A DNA stretch of 64,000 nt, taken from Combretum micranthum. Lineage: Eukaryota > Streptophyta > Magnoliopsida > Myrtales > Combretaceae. How positions within the stretch are numbered: the stretch's first letter is position 1; the number at the start of each line of letters is the position of its first letter. The stretch spans positions 310,001 to 374,000 of the forward strand of contig JAMXBD010001091.1 in NCBI GenBank assembly GCA_024138025.1, read 5' to 3'. The notes under the pieces are model-generated. The model ran no database searches and was not told the DNA's origin. It worked only from the letters and a program-made list of their open reading frames with translations. Made by a program: the position numbers and the translations under genes. Shown here piece after piece: positions 49,962 to 61,188 of the stretch.

Positions 49962-49984
49962 CATTAATGACTTTCATTTGCTGC

Positions 49985-52003
49985 TCATCAAACTTTCACT
50001 CCTTCAGATCCATTCTTGTTCTCTTCCCAAATTAATGCACTTCTAATACATTATTCTCCATTGCTGTCTCTTTTATAAGCTCCCAAGGATATTCCAAGAA
50101 CATACAACGTTTGTTGCATCTTAATTTCTTATTGTGAGTATATATATCTCCACACATCCCCTTTTGCATTCATTTGGTGTTTCCCTGTTATTTCAAAAAT
50201 AGAATTTTGGTTGACAATATATAGAGTTGTCTTTCTGGAATCTGAAATGGTTAAATCTTCAATACACACATGTATAGGCATGGCAGCTGTTTTTACTTTT
50301 TTATTTTCTTTCACTTGAATTCAATCATCTCTAAAACCTAATTTTCATTGAATTATTTGTTTTGAATCAAACAAGTTGATGGTTTTTCTATCTTTACAAT
50401 GAAAAAATAAAAATAAAAAAAAATTATTAGCAATAATCCATCCCTATTTTTCTTGAAGTCTAATTGCATGTAGGGTAGCTAGCTAGCTATAGGTTTCTGT
50501 TGGGTCTACTGGTTGTTTCATATTGGGTTAAATTTTATAAATTTTATTTTGTTAATCATCCTTTTATATCTTGTTGCAGTCATAGTATATATCATAATTG
50601 ATATTTTTGAATGTATATTTAATCATGTTTGTTAGATTATGAATAATAATATTAGAAGTTTCTTTAAATATCTGGAAGCAGCAGAAGATTTAGATATATT
50701 AGATATAAAAGAAGCTAAAAGAGTATGTTAATATTTTAGAATTAGAAATAGATTACTATATATATATATATATATATGTTGTCAACAAATACTTGTTAAT
50801 GATAATAATAAAAAGAAAATCTATATTTTTCAATGTGCAATTGATCTTTTAAACAATATGTCATAAATGTTAAAAAGATGTAAAGCTTTTCTTTATTTTA
50901 AAAATTTGTAATTAAAGTAGTAGTAAGAGCAACGTTTTAAAAGTTAAAAAACTATTCTTTGTCAAGGTACATATTATTTATATATCTATATATATATGGC
51001 AATTGCAGTGATAACTTAAGTTTTCTACGAGTGAACTGCACGCAAAGAAACGTACGATAAGGGCTTTTTGTAATGTAGCTGTTGGAGCAAATTGTCAACT
51101 TTTTCGGCGACCTTTTTGTGTTTAAGTAAACACACACCATATTAAAAGATATGACTTAGATTTCGGAGATGCATTGAACAAATAAAAGAGACCTGTGTGA
51201 ATTGATAAGGATAATAATAATTGGATATAGGAAATATCTTATTATTAAGATGGAAAATGAATATCCCACATGAGTTACAACGGATCCCACCAGTGTGTCT
51301 GCCATTTTCTTTTCTCTTAAGGGGATGGCTATAAGCAATAAGCTTTTGGTGGTAGCTAGGGACACACACATAGGACCTAGGACCACCACCTATACAAGCG
51401 AAATTAACCCATCATCATCATCATTTTCACTGTTGTCCCAAGGTTCAATCCCATGCTCCAGTACTAGCAGTATAGCAACTTGATATATATTTCCTTTTAC
51501 AATAATGATTTTTCAGCCCAATCCCAAGAAACGATCATGATTACCCTTTCCATTTCGTGGTCTTCACATGGCGTCCTTGGCTGCTATACTGTTAACCTTG
51601 AAACATTCCAAGTGGATTATTACAGTATAACACTACTATTATTTCTATCTTTTTCCTTTAATAAAAATGATTAAAAATTATTATTATTAGTTTCTTTATG
51701 CTAATTAAGCTGACTTTAGCAACAAAGAACTTTATCAGAGTGGTACAGGTTAATAAATTCCTTTGATTAGAATAAAAGATTAATTAAGGTCAGTGGTTTT
51801 TCGAAGCCAACCAAACCAAAGTGAAATCCTGAAAGAAAAATCATAGTTTGAGGAGTTCTGAATGTGCTATATCATGAGAATTGAGGATGGCTTTGTCACG
51901 CTCTCCCCCTTCCTGCTTTTGTATGTGGTATATATATATTTACGTGGAGCTGTTTGTTTTAGATTTTCAGGAAAATTTAAGGTAGATCAGGATATTCAGG
52001 AAT
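49985..52003 (+). other. Putative spliced 5' leader of the VND7-like gene
   Basis: Model: transcription starts about 30 bp after the TATA box, a leader exon runs to about 50133, a donor GTGAGT follows (50134), and an acceptor TTTTCAG ends at about 51970, 33 bases before the ATG. The intervening 1.8 kb has AT-rich intron-like composition, a TA microsatellite (50757-50777) and no transposon that could be recognised. The alternative is a shorter transcript starting near 51950. Confidence 0.35.
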
Positions 52004-55000
52004 ATGGATCAGTTGGAATCATGCGTCCCACCTGGGTTTAGGTTTCACCCGACGGAGGAAGAGCTTGTTGGTTATTACCTCAAAAGGAAGATCAATTCTC
52101 TCAAGATTGATCTTGATGTCATCGTGGACATTGATCTCTACAAGATAGAACCCTGGGATATTGAAGGTATGATTTAATCTCCCAATTTTTTTGTTGGTTG
52201 ATTTATTAAAGTTAAGCTATGATCTTATGACTTATGGTATGGCAGAAGGTTCTCCTTCTTGTCTTTTACCACTTTTTTAGCTTTCATTCATTATGGGTTA
52301 ATAACGAAAATAGTTCCTAAACTTTCAAAAAAAGAATAATTATGTACTTGGAATTTGATTTTAAACAATTTAAGGTTTTCATAATTTTTTTACTTAAACA
52401 CAATTTTCGTTAACTTTGTTCAAATGCTAAATTGTTCAAAACCAAATTTTAAGTATCTAATTATTTTTTTTGTAAAAGTTTATGTATCATTTTTGTCATT
52501 ACCCTTTTAACAAAGGAACATTTACCATATATGAAGGAAAAAATGTCTACATAAGATGAATAATTAAAATGTTTGACGTGATGTGAATTTATTATAATAA
52601 TATATTGTCTTAATTTATATTGTCAAAGATATCAATAACAAAAGTTGTATTATATGCATATATTTTTAACAATATAAATTAAGACAATTATAAATATATA
52701 ATGATTATATATTATATACATCAAGTATTATGATAAATTTATTATTTTAGTTAATACATTCTTTTAAAGTCCATTTTAACTTATTTATTTGTAGTGTACC
52801 ACATCTATATAAAACGTTTATCCTCAAATTATGATTTTTTTTTTCTTTTTGGCCTTTATCTTCATACTATGATTATCTTTAAATTTATACATCCCCCATT
52901 TTCCATTTTCCAATCTCATTACAAAATTTCAATAGCCTATTCTAGAAACGCTTAATTAAAATTGCAATATTGTAAATTTTATCATAAAAAATAATCATTC
53001 AGCCATCTCTAGCAAACATATATTGTGTATTGAAGAAGCAGAGAATAATTTTATAAATTTGAAATACAACCTCCTCTATAACTCTCAACTATCCTAATAC
53101 TGATATCCTTCAAAATCTGTGTATAAATTCTGCAACCTTATAATGCAATCTCAAAGTTTATACTCTTTTGGAAAAAGAAATAATATTTTATCTATATGTT
53201 AGTTCATTTTTACCAAGATGCAATACAAAATGTAAATAAATAATTTTTTGGATGTGTTGAGAATCTTTTAAGTGATAAAAGTCCAACTTAATGTCTTAAT
53301 CACGAGCATGGAGATTTAAGTGATCAAACAGGTGTAGATAATGTCTTGGATTTCCACATGCAGTGTGCCAAAAAAGAAAGTTAGCAAGGTGGTGATTGAG
53401 GCTTGATTTTCTAAATCCGCTATGATGAAAACGGCACTCTTGTCTCCTCAAAACTAACGTTTTTTTCGTCGTTTGTTGTAAAAAAGTAAACGCTTCTTTT
53501 CTAAAATAACACAAGTTTTCCTTTTCCTTTTTTTTTTTTATTTAATTTATTGATTACAATCGATGGTATTCCCTTCCAACTTGTGTATATAAACCCGTAC
53601 ATTAATATTAGGCATAAATAATAAGATAATAATACGAGCTGCCCCGTACACCTTTTTATTGCTTCTATTGTACCACGAATTAAGAAACTAATTGATGAAA
53701 TGATTAATAGTCAATAAGAATCACTGAAAATTTTAATAGTAGCAGTTTTATTATCCCAGTTCCTTAGCACTAGAATTAAAGCTAAGGAACTCTTTTCAAG
53801 TTAATTGGCCAATAAATTGCATTCCTTCATAAAGCAACGGATCTTAGCCGAAAAAATGCCCCTTAACCTCTTTTTTATTCCTTATCATCTAACATAGTGT
53901 CAAGCATATTTTTTGTTTATTGCAATACCTGGAAACTTGTTTATTTTCATTTTTATATTTTTTTATTATTATACTTTACTTAATTTAAAACCGTAGAAAA
54001 ATATATAAAAACTTTATTAAAATAATTCATGGATAAAGTAAAGAGTTGTTTAGATGAAGAGTTACTTAATATATATCGACGTGACATATTAAGTAACTCC
54101 TTAAATAACTAATAGATAAAGTTGCTCTTATTAGATATCTGAATCCTTATTAGTATTATTTTTTAAATATCTATAAAGCCCAGGAATTGTGGCAAAAAAT
54201 TGGGATCGTAAAAATTATTAACCAACTCTCTTGAAAACCTTAAATGCTTGAAATAAAGTCAGAAGGTTTTTAAATATAAAAGAAAAATCAATAAGAATTA
54301 CACATCATGTATATCTATGCACAGCATATAAGTACTAATAAAATATTTTAATATGCATTATCTTGGAATTCCTTCCCAAATTAACATGGTACGTTCAAAT
54401 TCTTATAAGTAATAACTCCCATATTTGTATTTACTCTTCCATATATTATCTTGCTGCCATATCTTTTATCCCTTTCGTTAATATCAATAAACTTCATTAA
54501 CAAAATATAATAGACATGTATGGCGCTTGGTGATAATCAAAATATAATGTTATATGAAGTATTCATTACATTTTATGAAATGAGATAACTTAGTATACTT
54601 CATTCCTATATTTGATGATAAACGATGGCATTCCATGAGTGAGATAGAGGATATAAAAGGCATATAGCTTTCATATTTCTATGTACACCGCAAACCAAAA
54701 GAAAGTATGAAAACCATGAAAGTAAACGGAGAAACCATAGTGTCGGAGTCATTTTGGCTAGATTTTTACCGTTTGTTCACTTCATTGTATGAAATAAAAA
54801 GAGAATTGAATTCTAATCCAATATATATATATATATATAATATGGATATAATGGTTATTATCATATTCACTTGCTGTAAAAAAAAAAAGAGAAGTAATTA
54901 TTATAGTAAAGATAAAATATCTATAAAGTTCCTTATTTTTATATTATAGAAAGAGGATAATTACATGGGTATTTATGATAAAGTTGGAAAATAAACTAGT

Positions 55001-57768
55001 GAATGACAATTAATGAATGTGGAAAATAATAAATAATTATTCATGTCAAGTAAATAAACTATTTGTATCCATTCACTTAAAGCCGTAATGAAATTATTAT
55101 TATTAAGGAACGAAATAAAGTTGTAATGAGATTTTTTAATTATTAATTTTTGTATTTAAATAATGATATTTTAGAAAAAAATTAATTTCCACATTGAATT
55201 AATATATTTGAGTAATAAATAATTATTCGATGATTTTTGTAACACAGATTTCTTATAGAATTATTATTACAGTCAACTAGAGGTTGTGATAACTTTTTAT
55301 AGATAATAAGTCTGTAATAAAATTGCAACTAAAAAAAATGGATGAGGCTTGATTCCAGGAGTAGTCGATAATAAATTTTGGTTTTATACCTTTAAATAAT
55401 GCAAAGGACTATGCGTTTATATATTTGTAATTGGGGTTCATGCAGAAAAATGCAAGCTGGGGTATGAGGAACAGAACGAGTGGTACTTCTTCAGTCACAA
55501 GGACAAGAAATACCCGACCGGAACACGCACCAACAGAGCTACTGCAGCCGGCTTTTGGAAGGCCACGGGGCGAGACAAGGCTGTTCTCTCGAAGAACAAA
55601 ATGATAGGGATGAGAAAAACCCTTGTCTTCTATAGAGGACGTGCGCCTAATGGAAGGAAGACCGATTGGATCATGCATGAATATCGACTTCAAACCACTG
55701 AACATGGACCACCTCAAGTAAGAACAATCGAGACATTCCCTCTTAATAAGTATAATTAGTTCTACCCTTTTATAACTAGGATCTTTGTTTGCATTGTTTC
55801 CACGAGAAACCATTCGTTCCATACTGCACGCCACACACACACACGTATATATAGTATGTTTTGATAGAATGAAATTGTAATTCCAGATTTTTTTTTTTTT
55901 TTCTCAATGTTTGGAAATGTTTTTAAAAGAGCAAATCCACCTTCAGAAAAAAATTTAATTTTCATTTCATCCTTATTAATTACATCTACTCCTATCATAT
56001 CCTTACCTTATCATGTACTTAATTAATTATTGACATTTATTATGGAGAAAATCTACATAATAGGTCTATTTGGGTTGTCGGATTTTTATCTATATTGTAT
56101 CTATATCTAATCAGTTTTTATAACTTATTTGTATCATATATATATAATGATAGAATTAATATTAATTAATTAATTAACCCAAGAACCGAATCCTGTCTAG
56201 AAATTATTTGATAACAAGAAAAGATGCGAAAACGTACCAAAATTCATGATTAATTGAAGAATTAGGAAGATGATCTTCTAATTGATTGTATCTCCTTAGG
56301 TTTTTCTTTTGATAGATGGGAATTTAGAAAAAAAGAATTGATACATCAATTAGGGACCACACCCTATTTATAATAAATCTTTATGTGTGAAATTACCAAT
56401 GTGCCCATCATTAATTGATAATTTACACTTCAGGAATTCTACACATATATTAACACCACACTTTATATTTTAGATAATATGGACCATTACATAAAATTAT
56501 ATCACTTTATTAGGTCCTTAAACTTTATAATAGTAATATGTCTATAATTATTAGCCACAATACATGTACGTCTACATGTCCATATGTATTTATAAATATG
56601 TATGCACATAGTATACAATCCAAATTCTAACATATAATATCTGTATCGTATCTATTTGATCTGTTAATGGGTAAAACTATGAATTTTTCATTAATATCTA
56701 TTTCTTGATAAATATTTGTTTGAAAATGATAAAAATATGATATCAAAATAAGCAGAATATGATGAAACAAACATACCTGTACATTCCATATCTTTTCAAA
56801 TATAGAAATAAATTTGTCATTTAATTATATTTTATTTCACTCCTTTTCAATCCATTCTTACATATCAAATGAACCTTTTGAAATATGAAAATTGATTTAT
56901 GATTTCATTCCTTTTTATTCCATTCTTACATAATGAATGTGATTATGATGTTTGAATACCAATAAAATTTTGATAAATTTGTGCAAAATATGAATAATAG
57001 TTGCTTTAAAAATGACCTATTTCGCTGTAAAAGTTTTGTTGATATGGGCCCATAAAACTAAATAATTACTTGTGTATCGTGTTTTTATCTTTTGCATGTA
57101 ATGTAGCATATACGGCCAAAAAAACTAATTAGGTCCCTAATTTCTCTAAATTGCAGGATGAAGGATGGGTCGTTTGCCGAGCATTCAAGAAGCCCACTCC
57201 TAATCAAAGACCTGGTTACGAAGCTTGGAACCATGCTTACTACATCAAAGATGGCACGTATTTTAGGCCTCCATCTTTCCCACTTGATGATACTAATATC
57301 AATACAAGCAATAATAGTAGGAATAATAACCCTAGTCAAGGTGTCTCATTTCACCAGCATCAGCCAACTGGACTAGATCAACAAGACCTAATAATCATGA
57401 ATAATCCTTCTCTGTTGGACAATAATCAACTCGTGGACATTCCACCATTAGATAGTCCTTCTACCATATCAACAAGCCTCGTGCCTACCGATGTAGTCAA
57501 CAACAACAACATAGGAAATGGAGAGTACGAGTACGAGGTCGATAATGTCGATATTGATGGAGGGAGCAATTTTGGAGGAAGCAGTAGTAGTCATAACCAT
57601 AACCAATACTATGATTGGAAGAACTTGGACAACATATTACTGTCGTCATCACAGCTCATCCTCCCACCAAAGTTCCCCCAGTCGACCTTAATGATGATAA
57701 ACCCGAATGCTTTTGGATTAGAAGCTCAAACTCAGAGCCAGTTCCAAGGATGCTTTCGTGATTCCTAG
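52004..57768 (+). CDS. VND7: NAC-domain transcription factor, VND7-like (three exons)
   Basis: Exons 52004-52166, 55446-55717 and 57157-57768 join through GT-AG introns to 348 codons plus TAG. The N-terminal NAC domain (about residues 9-157) shows all five subdomains: [47 protein letters not shown] with [20 protein letters not shown] with DWIMHEYRL, and [11 protein letters not shown]. Intron positions match the usual NAC pattern. The KINSLK segment after subdomain A, the [11 protein letters not shown] block, the NQRPGYEAW stretch, an LP-type motif (IPPLDSPS, about 242-249), [10 protein letters not shown] (298-307) and the CFRDS end resemble Arabidopsis VND7 (324 aa) rather than VND1-6. VND7 is a nuclear activator that switches on secondary wall and programmed cell death genes in xylem vessels. 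The Asn/Ser-rich acidic C-terminus is the expected activation region. Orthology is inferred from remembered family features and was not tested by alignment. Confidence 0.9.
52294..52504. mobile_element. MITE with long inverted repeats in intron 1
   Basis: Left arm GGGTTAATAACGAAAATAG.., right arm inverted GGGTAATGACAAAAATGA... Similarity of the arms continues about 80 bases (CTAAACTTTCAAAAAAAG against CATAAACTTTTACAAAAA). The layout resembles the Mutator-like MITE at 17071. Target duplication not clear. Confidence 0.65.
54045..54109. repeat. Hairpin-forming inverted repeat in intron 1
   Basis: Left arm GTTGTTTAGATGAAGAGTT then ACTTAATAT. The right arm is its near complement (ATATTAAGT then AACTCCTTAAATAAC). 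The loop is about 12 bases around ATCGACGTG. Core arms of 15 bases (GAGTTACTTAATAT) are almost perfect. Probably a MITE remnant; a small-RNA precursor is conceivable. Confidence 0.6.
56061..56777 (+). mobile_element. MITE of the GGTCTRTTTGG family, copy 3, split
   Basis: Begins AGGTCTATTTGGGTTG and ends GAAACAAACATACCT, an inverted pair. After removing 56148-56632 plus one TATAA, the two halves follow the 22262 copy (TATCTATTTGATCTGTTAATG, TTTGAAAATGAT). About 230 bp of its own sequence. Confidence 0.65.
56148..56632 (-). mobile_element. Solo LTR nested in the intron 2 MITE
   Basis: 485 bp from TGATAGAATTAATATT to CCAAATTCTAACA with a perfect 5-bp duplication TATAA (56143-56147 and 56633-56637). 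On the minus strand it begins TGTTAGAATTTGGATTG, like many copia LTRs. No partner LTR or interior is present in the intron. Confidence 0.8.
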
Positions 57769-59002
57769 CAAATTTTTAATTGCCAGATTCTATGTTTATC
57801 CTATGTTTAGGGGAAATATCCATATATACGCATAGGTTATAAAGTAATTGCCCTTATAATGACACCTTGGATGTATGGCAGATCCATTGGCACACACCCT
57901 TCAGATATTGGGTCTTCAAATTTTACTTGAACAGATCACTCCGTTAACTGCTGGCATCTAGATGATTTTAGTTTAAACTCATAATATGTATTGATGTATA
58001 TCACATTTTGCAAATGTAAATCCCGGCTTATACAGCTGTGTACTCTTGATAGTGTGTTTACAAGTTTAATATGATTTCCTTGCATTTATTTGTTGCCGAT
58101 GAGCTGTGAAATATCCGTTATTAATTGTGTTTGAAAGGATACACATCATATGCAATATGCGCATTGTGAATAAGTACTAATTATTATTTAACATATAACG
58201 GTATTTCTAAATTACAAATGATAGCTATTTTAGAATTTATCTAATATTTTTTTCACATGTGAAAGTATGATATGGAGTTACCTACCACGTATACATACAT
58301 ATGATGTATAGTATTTATCGAATATTTTTTCCGATCAATAATTAATGGATTTGTGCACAAAGAGCAGAATAAGTTATACTAAGACACTAACCAAAGACCA
58401 ATATTCTTTATACATGGTTTATCCGATAAATCGTTAATTGATTTGTGTACAAAAGCAGAATAAATTATACTAAGATGCTAATCAAAGGCTTGCATATGCC
58501 TATGGAACGGATCTCACCCTGTATGCATAGGCCTTTTACAACATTATATTTCTACATGGCAAAAGTACGCAAAGTAACGCTTGATTTGTAAAATACATAA
58601 AAAATGAGCTTTAAAGACGGCCAAAACCACTTTATCTGATTCTGTTAGGGCAGTTTGTCTTCTGTCACATATTTATTGTCCGCCCTTTAGGAAAACTGCC
58701 CCAAAAAGGTTTAAAAGCAAACAATTTCCGTTTTAAAAGATTACTGCAGTTGTTAGTATTTTTCGTGGTACAATAGATCACCCTAAATAAAGAGTTCAAA
58801 TATTTCTCTTAAACAAAGCTATTGGGATAACTTTATCTGCCCTTAAAGGCTAACAAGGAGAAGAAAAACATCATTTTGGCATCATTTTTACCCTAAAAGC
58901 GTATTTTAAGGGGGTGGATATGTTTTGGCTGCATTATTAAGGAATTTTATATTATTGGAGCAACTTATCAAGTCAATTTGTTGTTCCCTATATGGATATA
59001 TC
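57769..59002 (+). other. 3' UTR and downstream region of the VND7-like gene
   Basis: No AATAAA follows the stop closely. TTGCAAATGTAAATCC near 58000-58020 contains TGTAA, a plausible plant far-upstream polyadenylation element, so the transcript may end near 58030-58090. A diverged direct repeat occupies 58331-58488. Nothing else is recognised. Confidence 0.4.
58331..58488 (+). repeat. Diverged direct repeat, about 92-bp period
   Basis: CGATCAATAATTAATGGATT..CTAACCAAAG (58332-58396) recurs as CGATAAATCGTTAATTGATT..CTAATCAAAG (58424-58487), sharing GCAGAATAA(G/A)TTATACTAAGA. Origin unknown. Confidence 0.75.
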
Positions 59003-59899
59003 TAGAGTTGTGTAAAAAAATCGATCGAATCATGAACCGAACTGGACTGGATCAAACCAAATCAAAATTTCGATTCTTTTTTGAAACTGTTCTATTCGTG
59101 GTTCGGTTTGGTGAAAAGCAAACAGTTCGTGGTTTAGAACCTTAAACCAAACTGTATGGTTCGAATACAATCGAACCAAACCATTTTATATATTTTTTAA
59201 AAAATTAAATATATTATTTTTACTCTTAATTGTTCCAATTAAAAAATTAATTGTTTTTAAAATTTATGACTTAGATATGTATCATTTATGAGAATAAAAT
59301 TGGATTTGTCATATTATATTTTAATTATTATGTTATCTATAAATAATATAGAGTTCAGATTTTAGCCTCTAGTATTCTAACTCTCGAATATTTTTTTCCA
59401 TTTGTCTTACTAATTAATCTACTTCTATTATTTAGTTACTTATTGATTTATATAATTGATAATATGTTAATTAGAAGCATACAACAAATTAAATTTTGTG
59501 TCTTATATTGGAATAAAGTCTATTATACTATTATAGTTCAAGATAATTTCAAAAAATAAGACTAGTCCTAATTATAATTTTATAATTGATGAAATTTTTT
59601 CCTTCCTATAAGTTTTACATGTTTATTTAGTAAATGATTAATTTCAAATATTGTTGTTTATATTTGCATTAGTGACAAGCAATATGTAATTGAAGTTTTT
59701 TATCAAATATATTTTTTATTTTATGTATAAAAATGGTTCGAACCGTACTAAACATTTTTTTTAGTTTGAAAAAATTACGAACTGAACCATATGGTTAGGT
59801 TCGAATTTAAAAGAAAAACCGAACTGTAAAATATTGTGCGATTTGATTCGAGGAGCAAACTAAACCATACTGAACCGAATTGTACCATGCACAACCCTA
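59003..59899. mobile_element. hAT-like non-autonomous element, related to 18306-19131
   Basis: 897 bp with ends TAGAGTTGTGTAAAA and, inverted, TAGGGTTGTGCATGG. A perfect 8-bp duplication GATATATC flanks it (58995-59002 and 59900-59907). Subterminal zones repeat GGTTCGAA/AACCGAAC words. The core matches the 18306 element in reverse complement. No transposase frame. Confidence 0.92.
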
Positions 59900-59907
59900 G
59901 ATATATC

Positions 59908-61188
59908 TAAATATATATATAAACCCATTACGTGCCCTAATAAATATTCTCAAGGTATTACAAAACCCTAATTACTCATTTACTTGGCATGAATAACTAT
60001 TTACTCCCTTCTCATTCGACAAAAAGTTGCTATTATGGTGTTCACTTGAAGAGAATGGTAATTGTCGCCCCAAAGGTACCCTAGTAGTAGTACACAAGCT
60101 ATACTTGTACACTATTGCCGGTTATCCTTCAGAGAATGATATATTTTTAAACAATAGGATCTTTTAGTTACATCAATAAGAAATGACAAATACATATAAG
60201 CCATAAATTAGTAAATATCTGTCATCACAAATAGTGAATACCATGATAGTATTACAGGCCATAATTCATTTCTAAAAGTCTCCAAATTCATAACTGATAA
60301 TACAAGTACTAACTATCTTATGACTAGAGATAAAAATAGATAACATAACCCGAAGATCCCATATTCTTCTAGCTTCTAAGTTCTTACCAAAGCCATGCTC
60401 CTGGACGTAACCAACCATGGTCGTAAAGTCATCCTAAAAGGTCTTTAAGAGTGTGAGCGAAACCACAAGCTCAGTAAATAAATAAACATATTATACATCA
60501 AGCAAGCTTATTAATAAATCATATGTAATGCATCAATCAAGCATATGCACAGATATAAGCTTGGATGGTCTAGAATCCAAACAAAAAAAAGATTTGCGCC
60601 CTCTTTTAAGGGTTGAAGAACAATTACTTTCATAATTCACCTATACATGAGAAACTAAGTATACCGGAAAATCAATGATTTCTCGTTTTAAAGTTATCAC
60701 TTTTAACTTAATAGCATTTTAACTGACCATTTTCTGCATCAATCCTTAGAAACTCCCTAAGTGTTAATCATTTCAAAATAATATTACGGGCGGTGCTCTT
60801 CATTGTCACTTAGTTCCCGCAGAACCGACGGAACAAAGAAAACCTTTGAAGAACTAAACACCTTAGAAAAACCAAGCATTAACAAAGAACCGAAATATTA
60901 ATACGTAGCAAGCCATCATCCTTTTTTAATATGCAATAATGCAATTTGTATAATGCATTATAAATTCAATAAATTTTTAATTAGGCTTATGGTGATCATA
61001 TATTACATAAACAATATATAACATGCTTTTCTCAAGTCATCAAACAATCTATATTGTCACTTTTGTTATCATGATTTAACAACTAAACAAATAGCTCACA
61101 ACACACACTTTCAACATATTTCCACAACAATCATATTATTATCTTTGCATTACATGTGCAACTAATTACAAGCACAAACAGTGTAATA
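59908..61188. other. Unclassified, possibly a decayed gypsy-type LTR
   Basis: No gene. The passage around 60350-60500 (CCAAAGCCATGCTCCTGGACG, GTGTGAGCGAAACCACAAGC) has the style of long gypsy LTRs, and 60780-60860 is locally GC-rich, but no ends were found. Confidence 0.3.

Larger units (their letters stand above)
52167..55445 (+). other. Intron 1 of the VND7-like gene (3.3 kb)
   Basis: Donor GTATGA after GAAG, acceptor TTCATGCAG; it interrupts a Glu codon after its first base. Long for this NAC intron, and it contains a MITE (52294-52504) and a hairpin (54045-54109). No other gene is seen inside. The 54707-54949 open frame is a chance frame. Confidence 0.85.
55718..57156 (+). other. Intron 2 of the VND7-like gene (1.4 kb)
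   Basis: Donor GTAAGA, acceptor AAATTGCAG, phase 0 between Gln and Asp. Half of it is transposon: a MITE split by a solo LTR. Sequences near 56795-56940 (ATTCCATTCTTACATA twice) suggest a further decayed repeat. Confidence 0.85.

Noticed and set aside
51156..51389. Short minus-strand frames between the putative leader exon and the NAC start
   Set aside because: No domain and in the proposed 5' UTR intron; overlapping frames of similar length on both strands indicate chance.
57085..57376. Frames on both strands overlapping exon 3 of the NAC gene
   Set aside because: They are shadows of the exon; the spliced frame carries subdomain E of the NAC domain.
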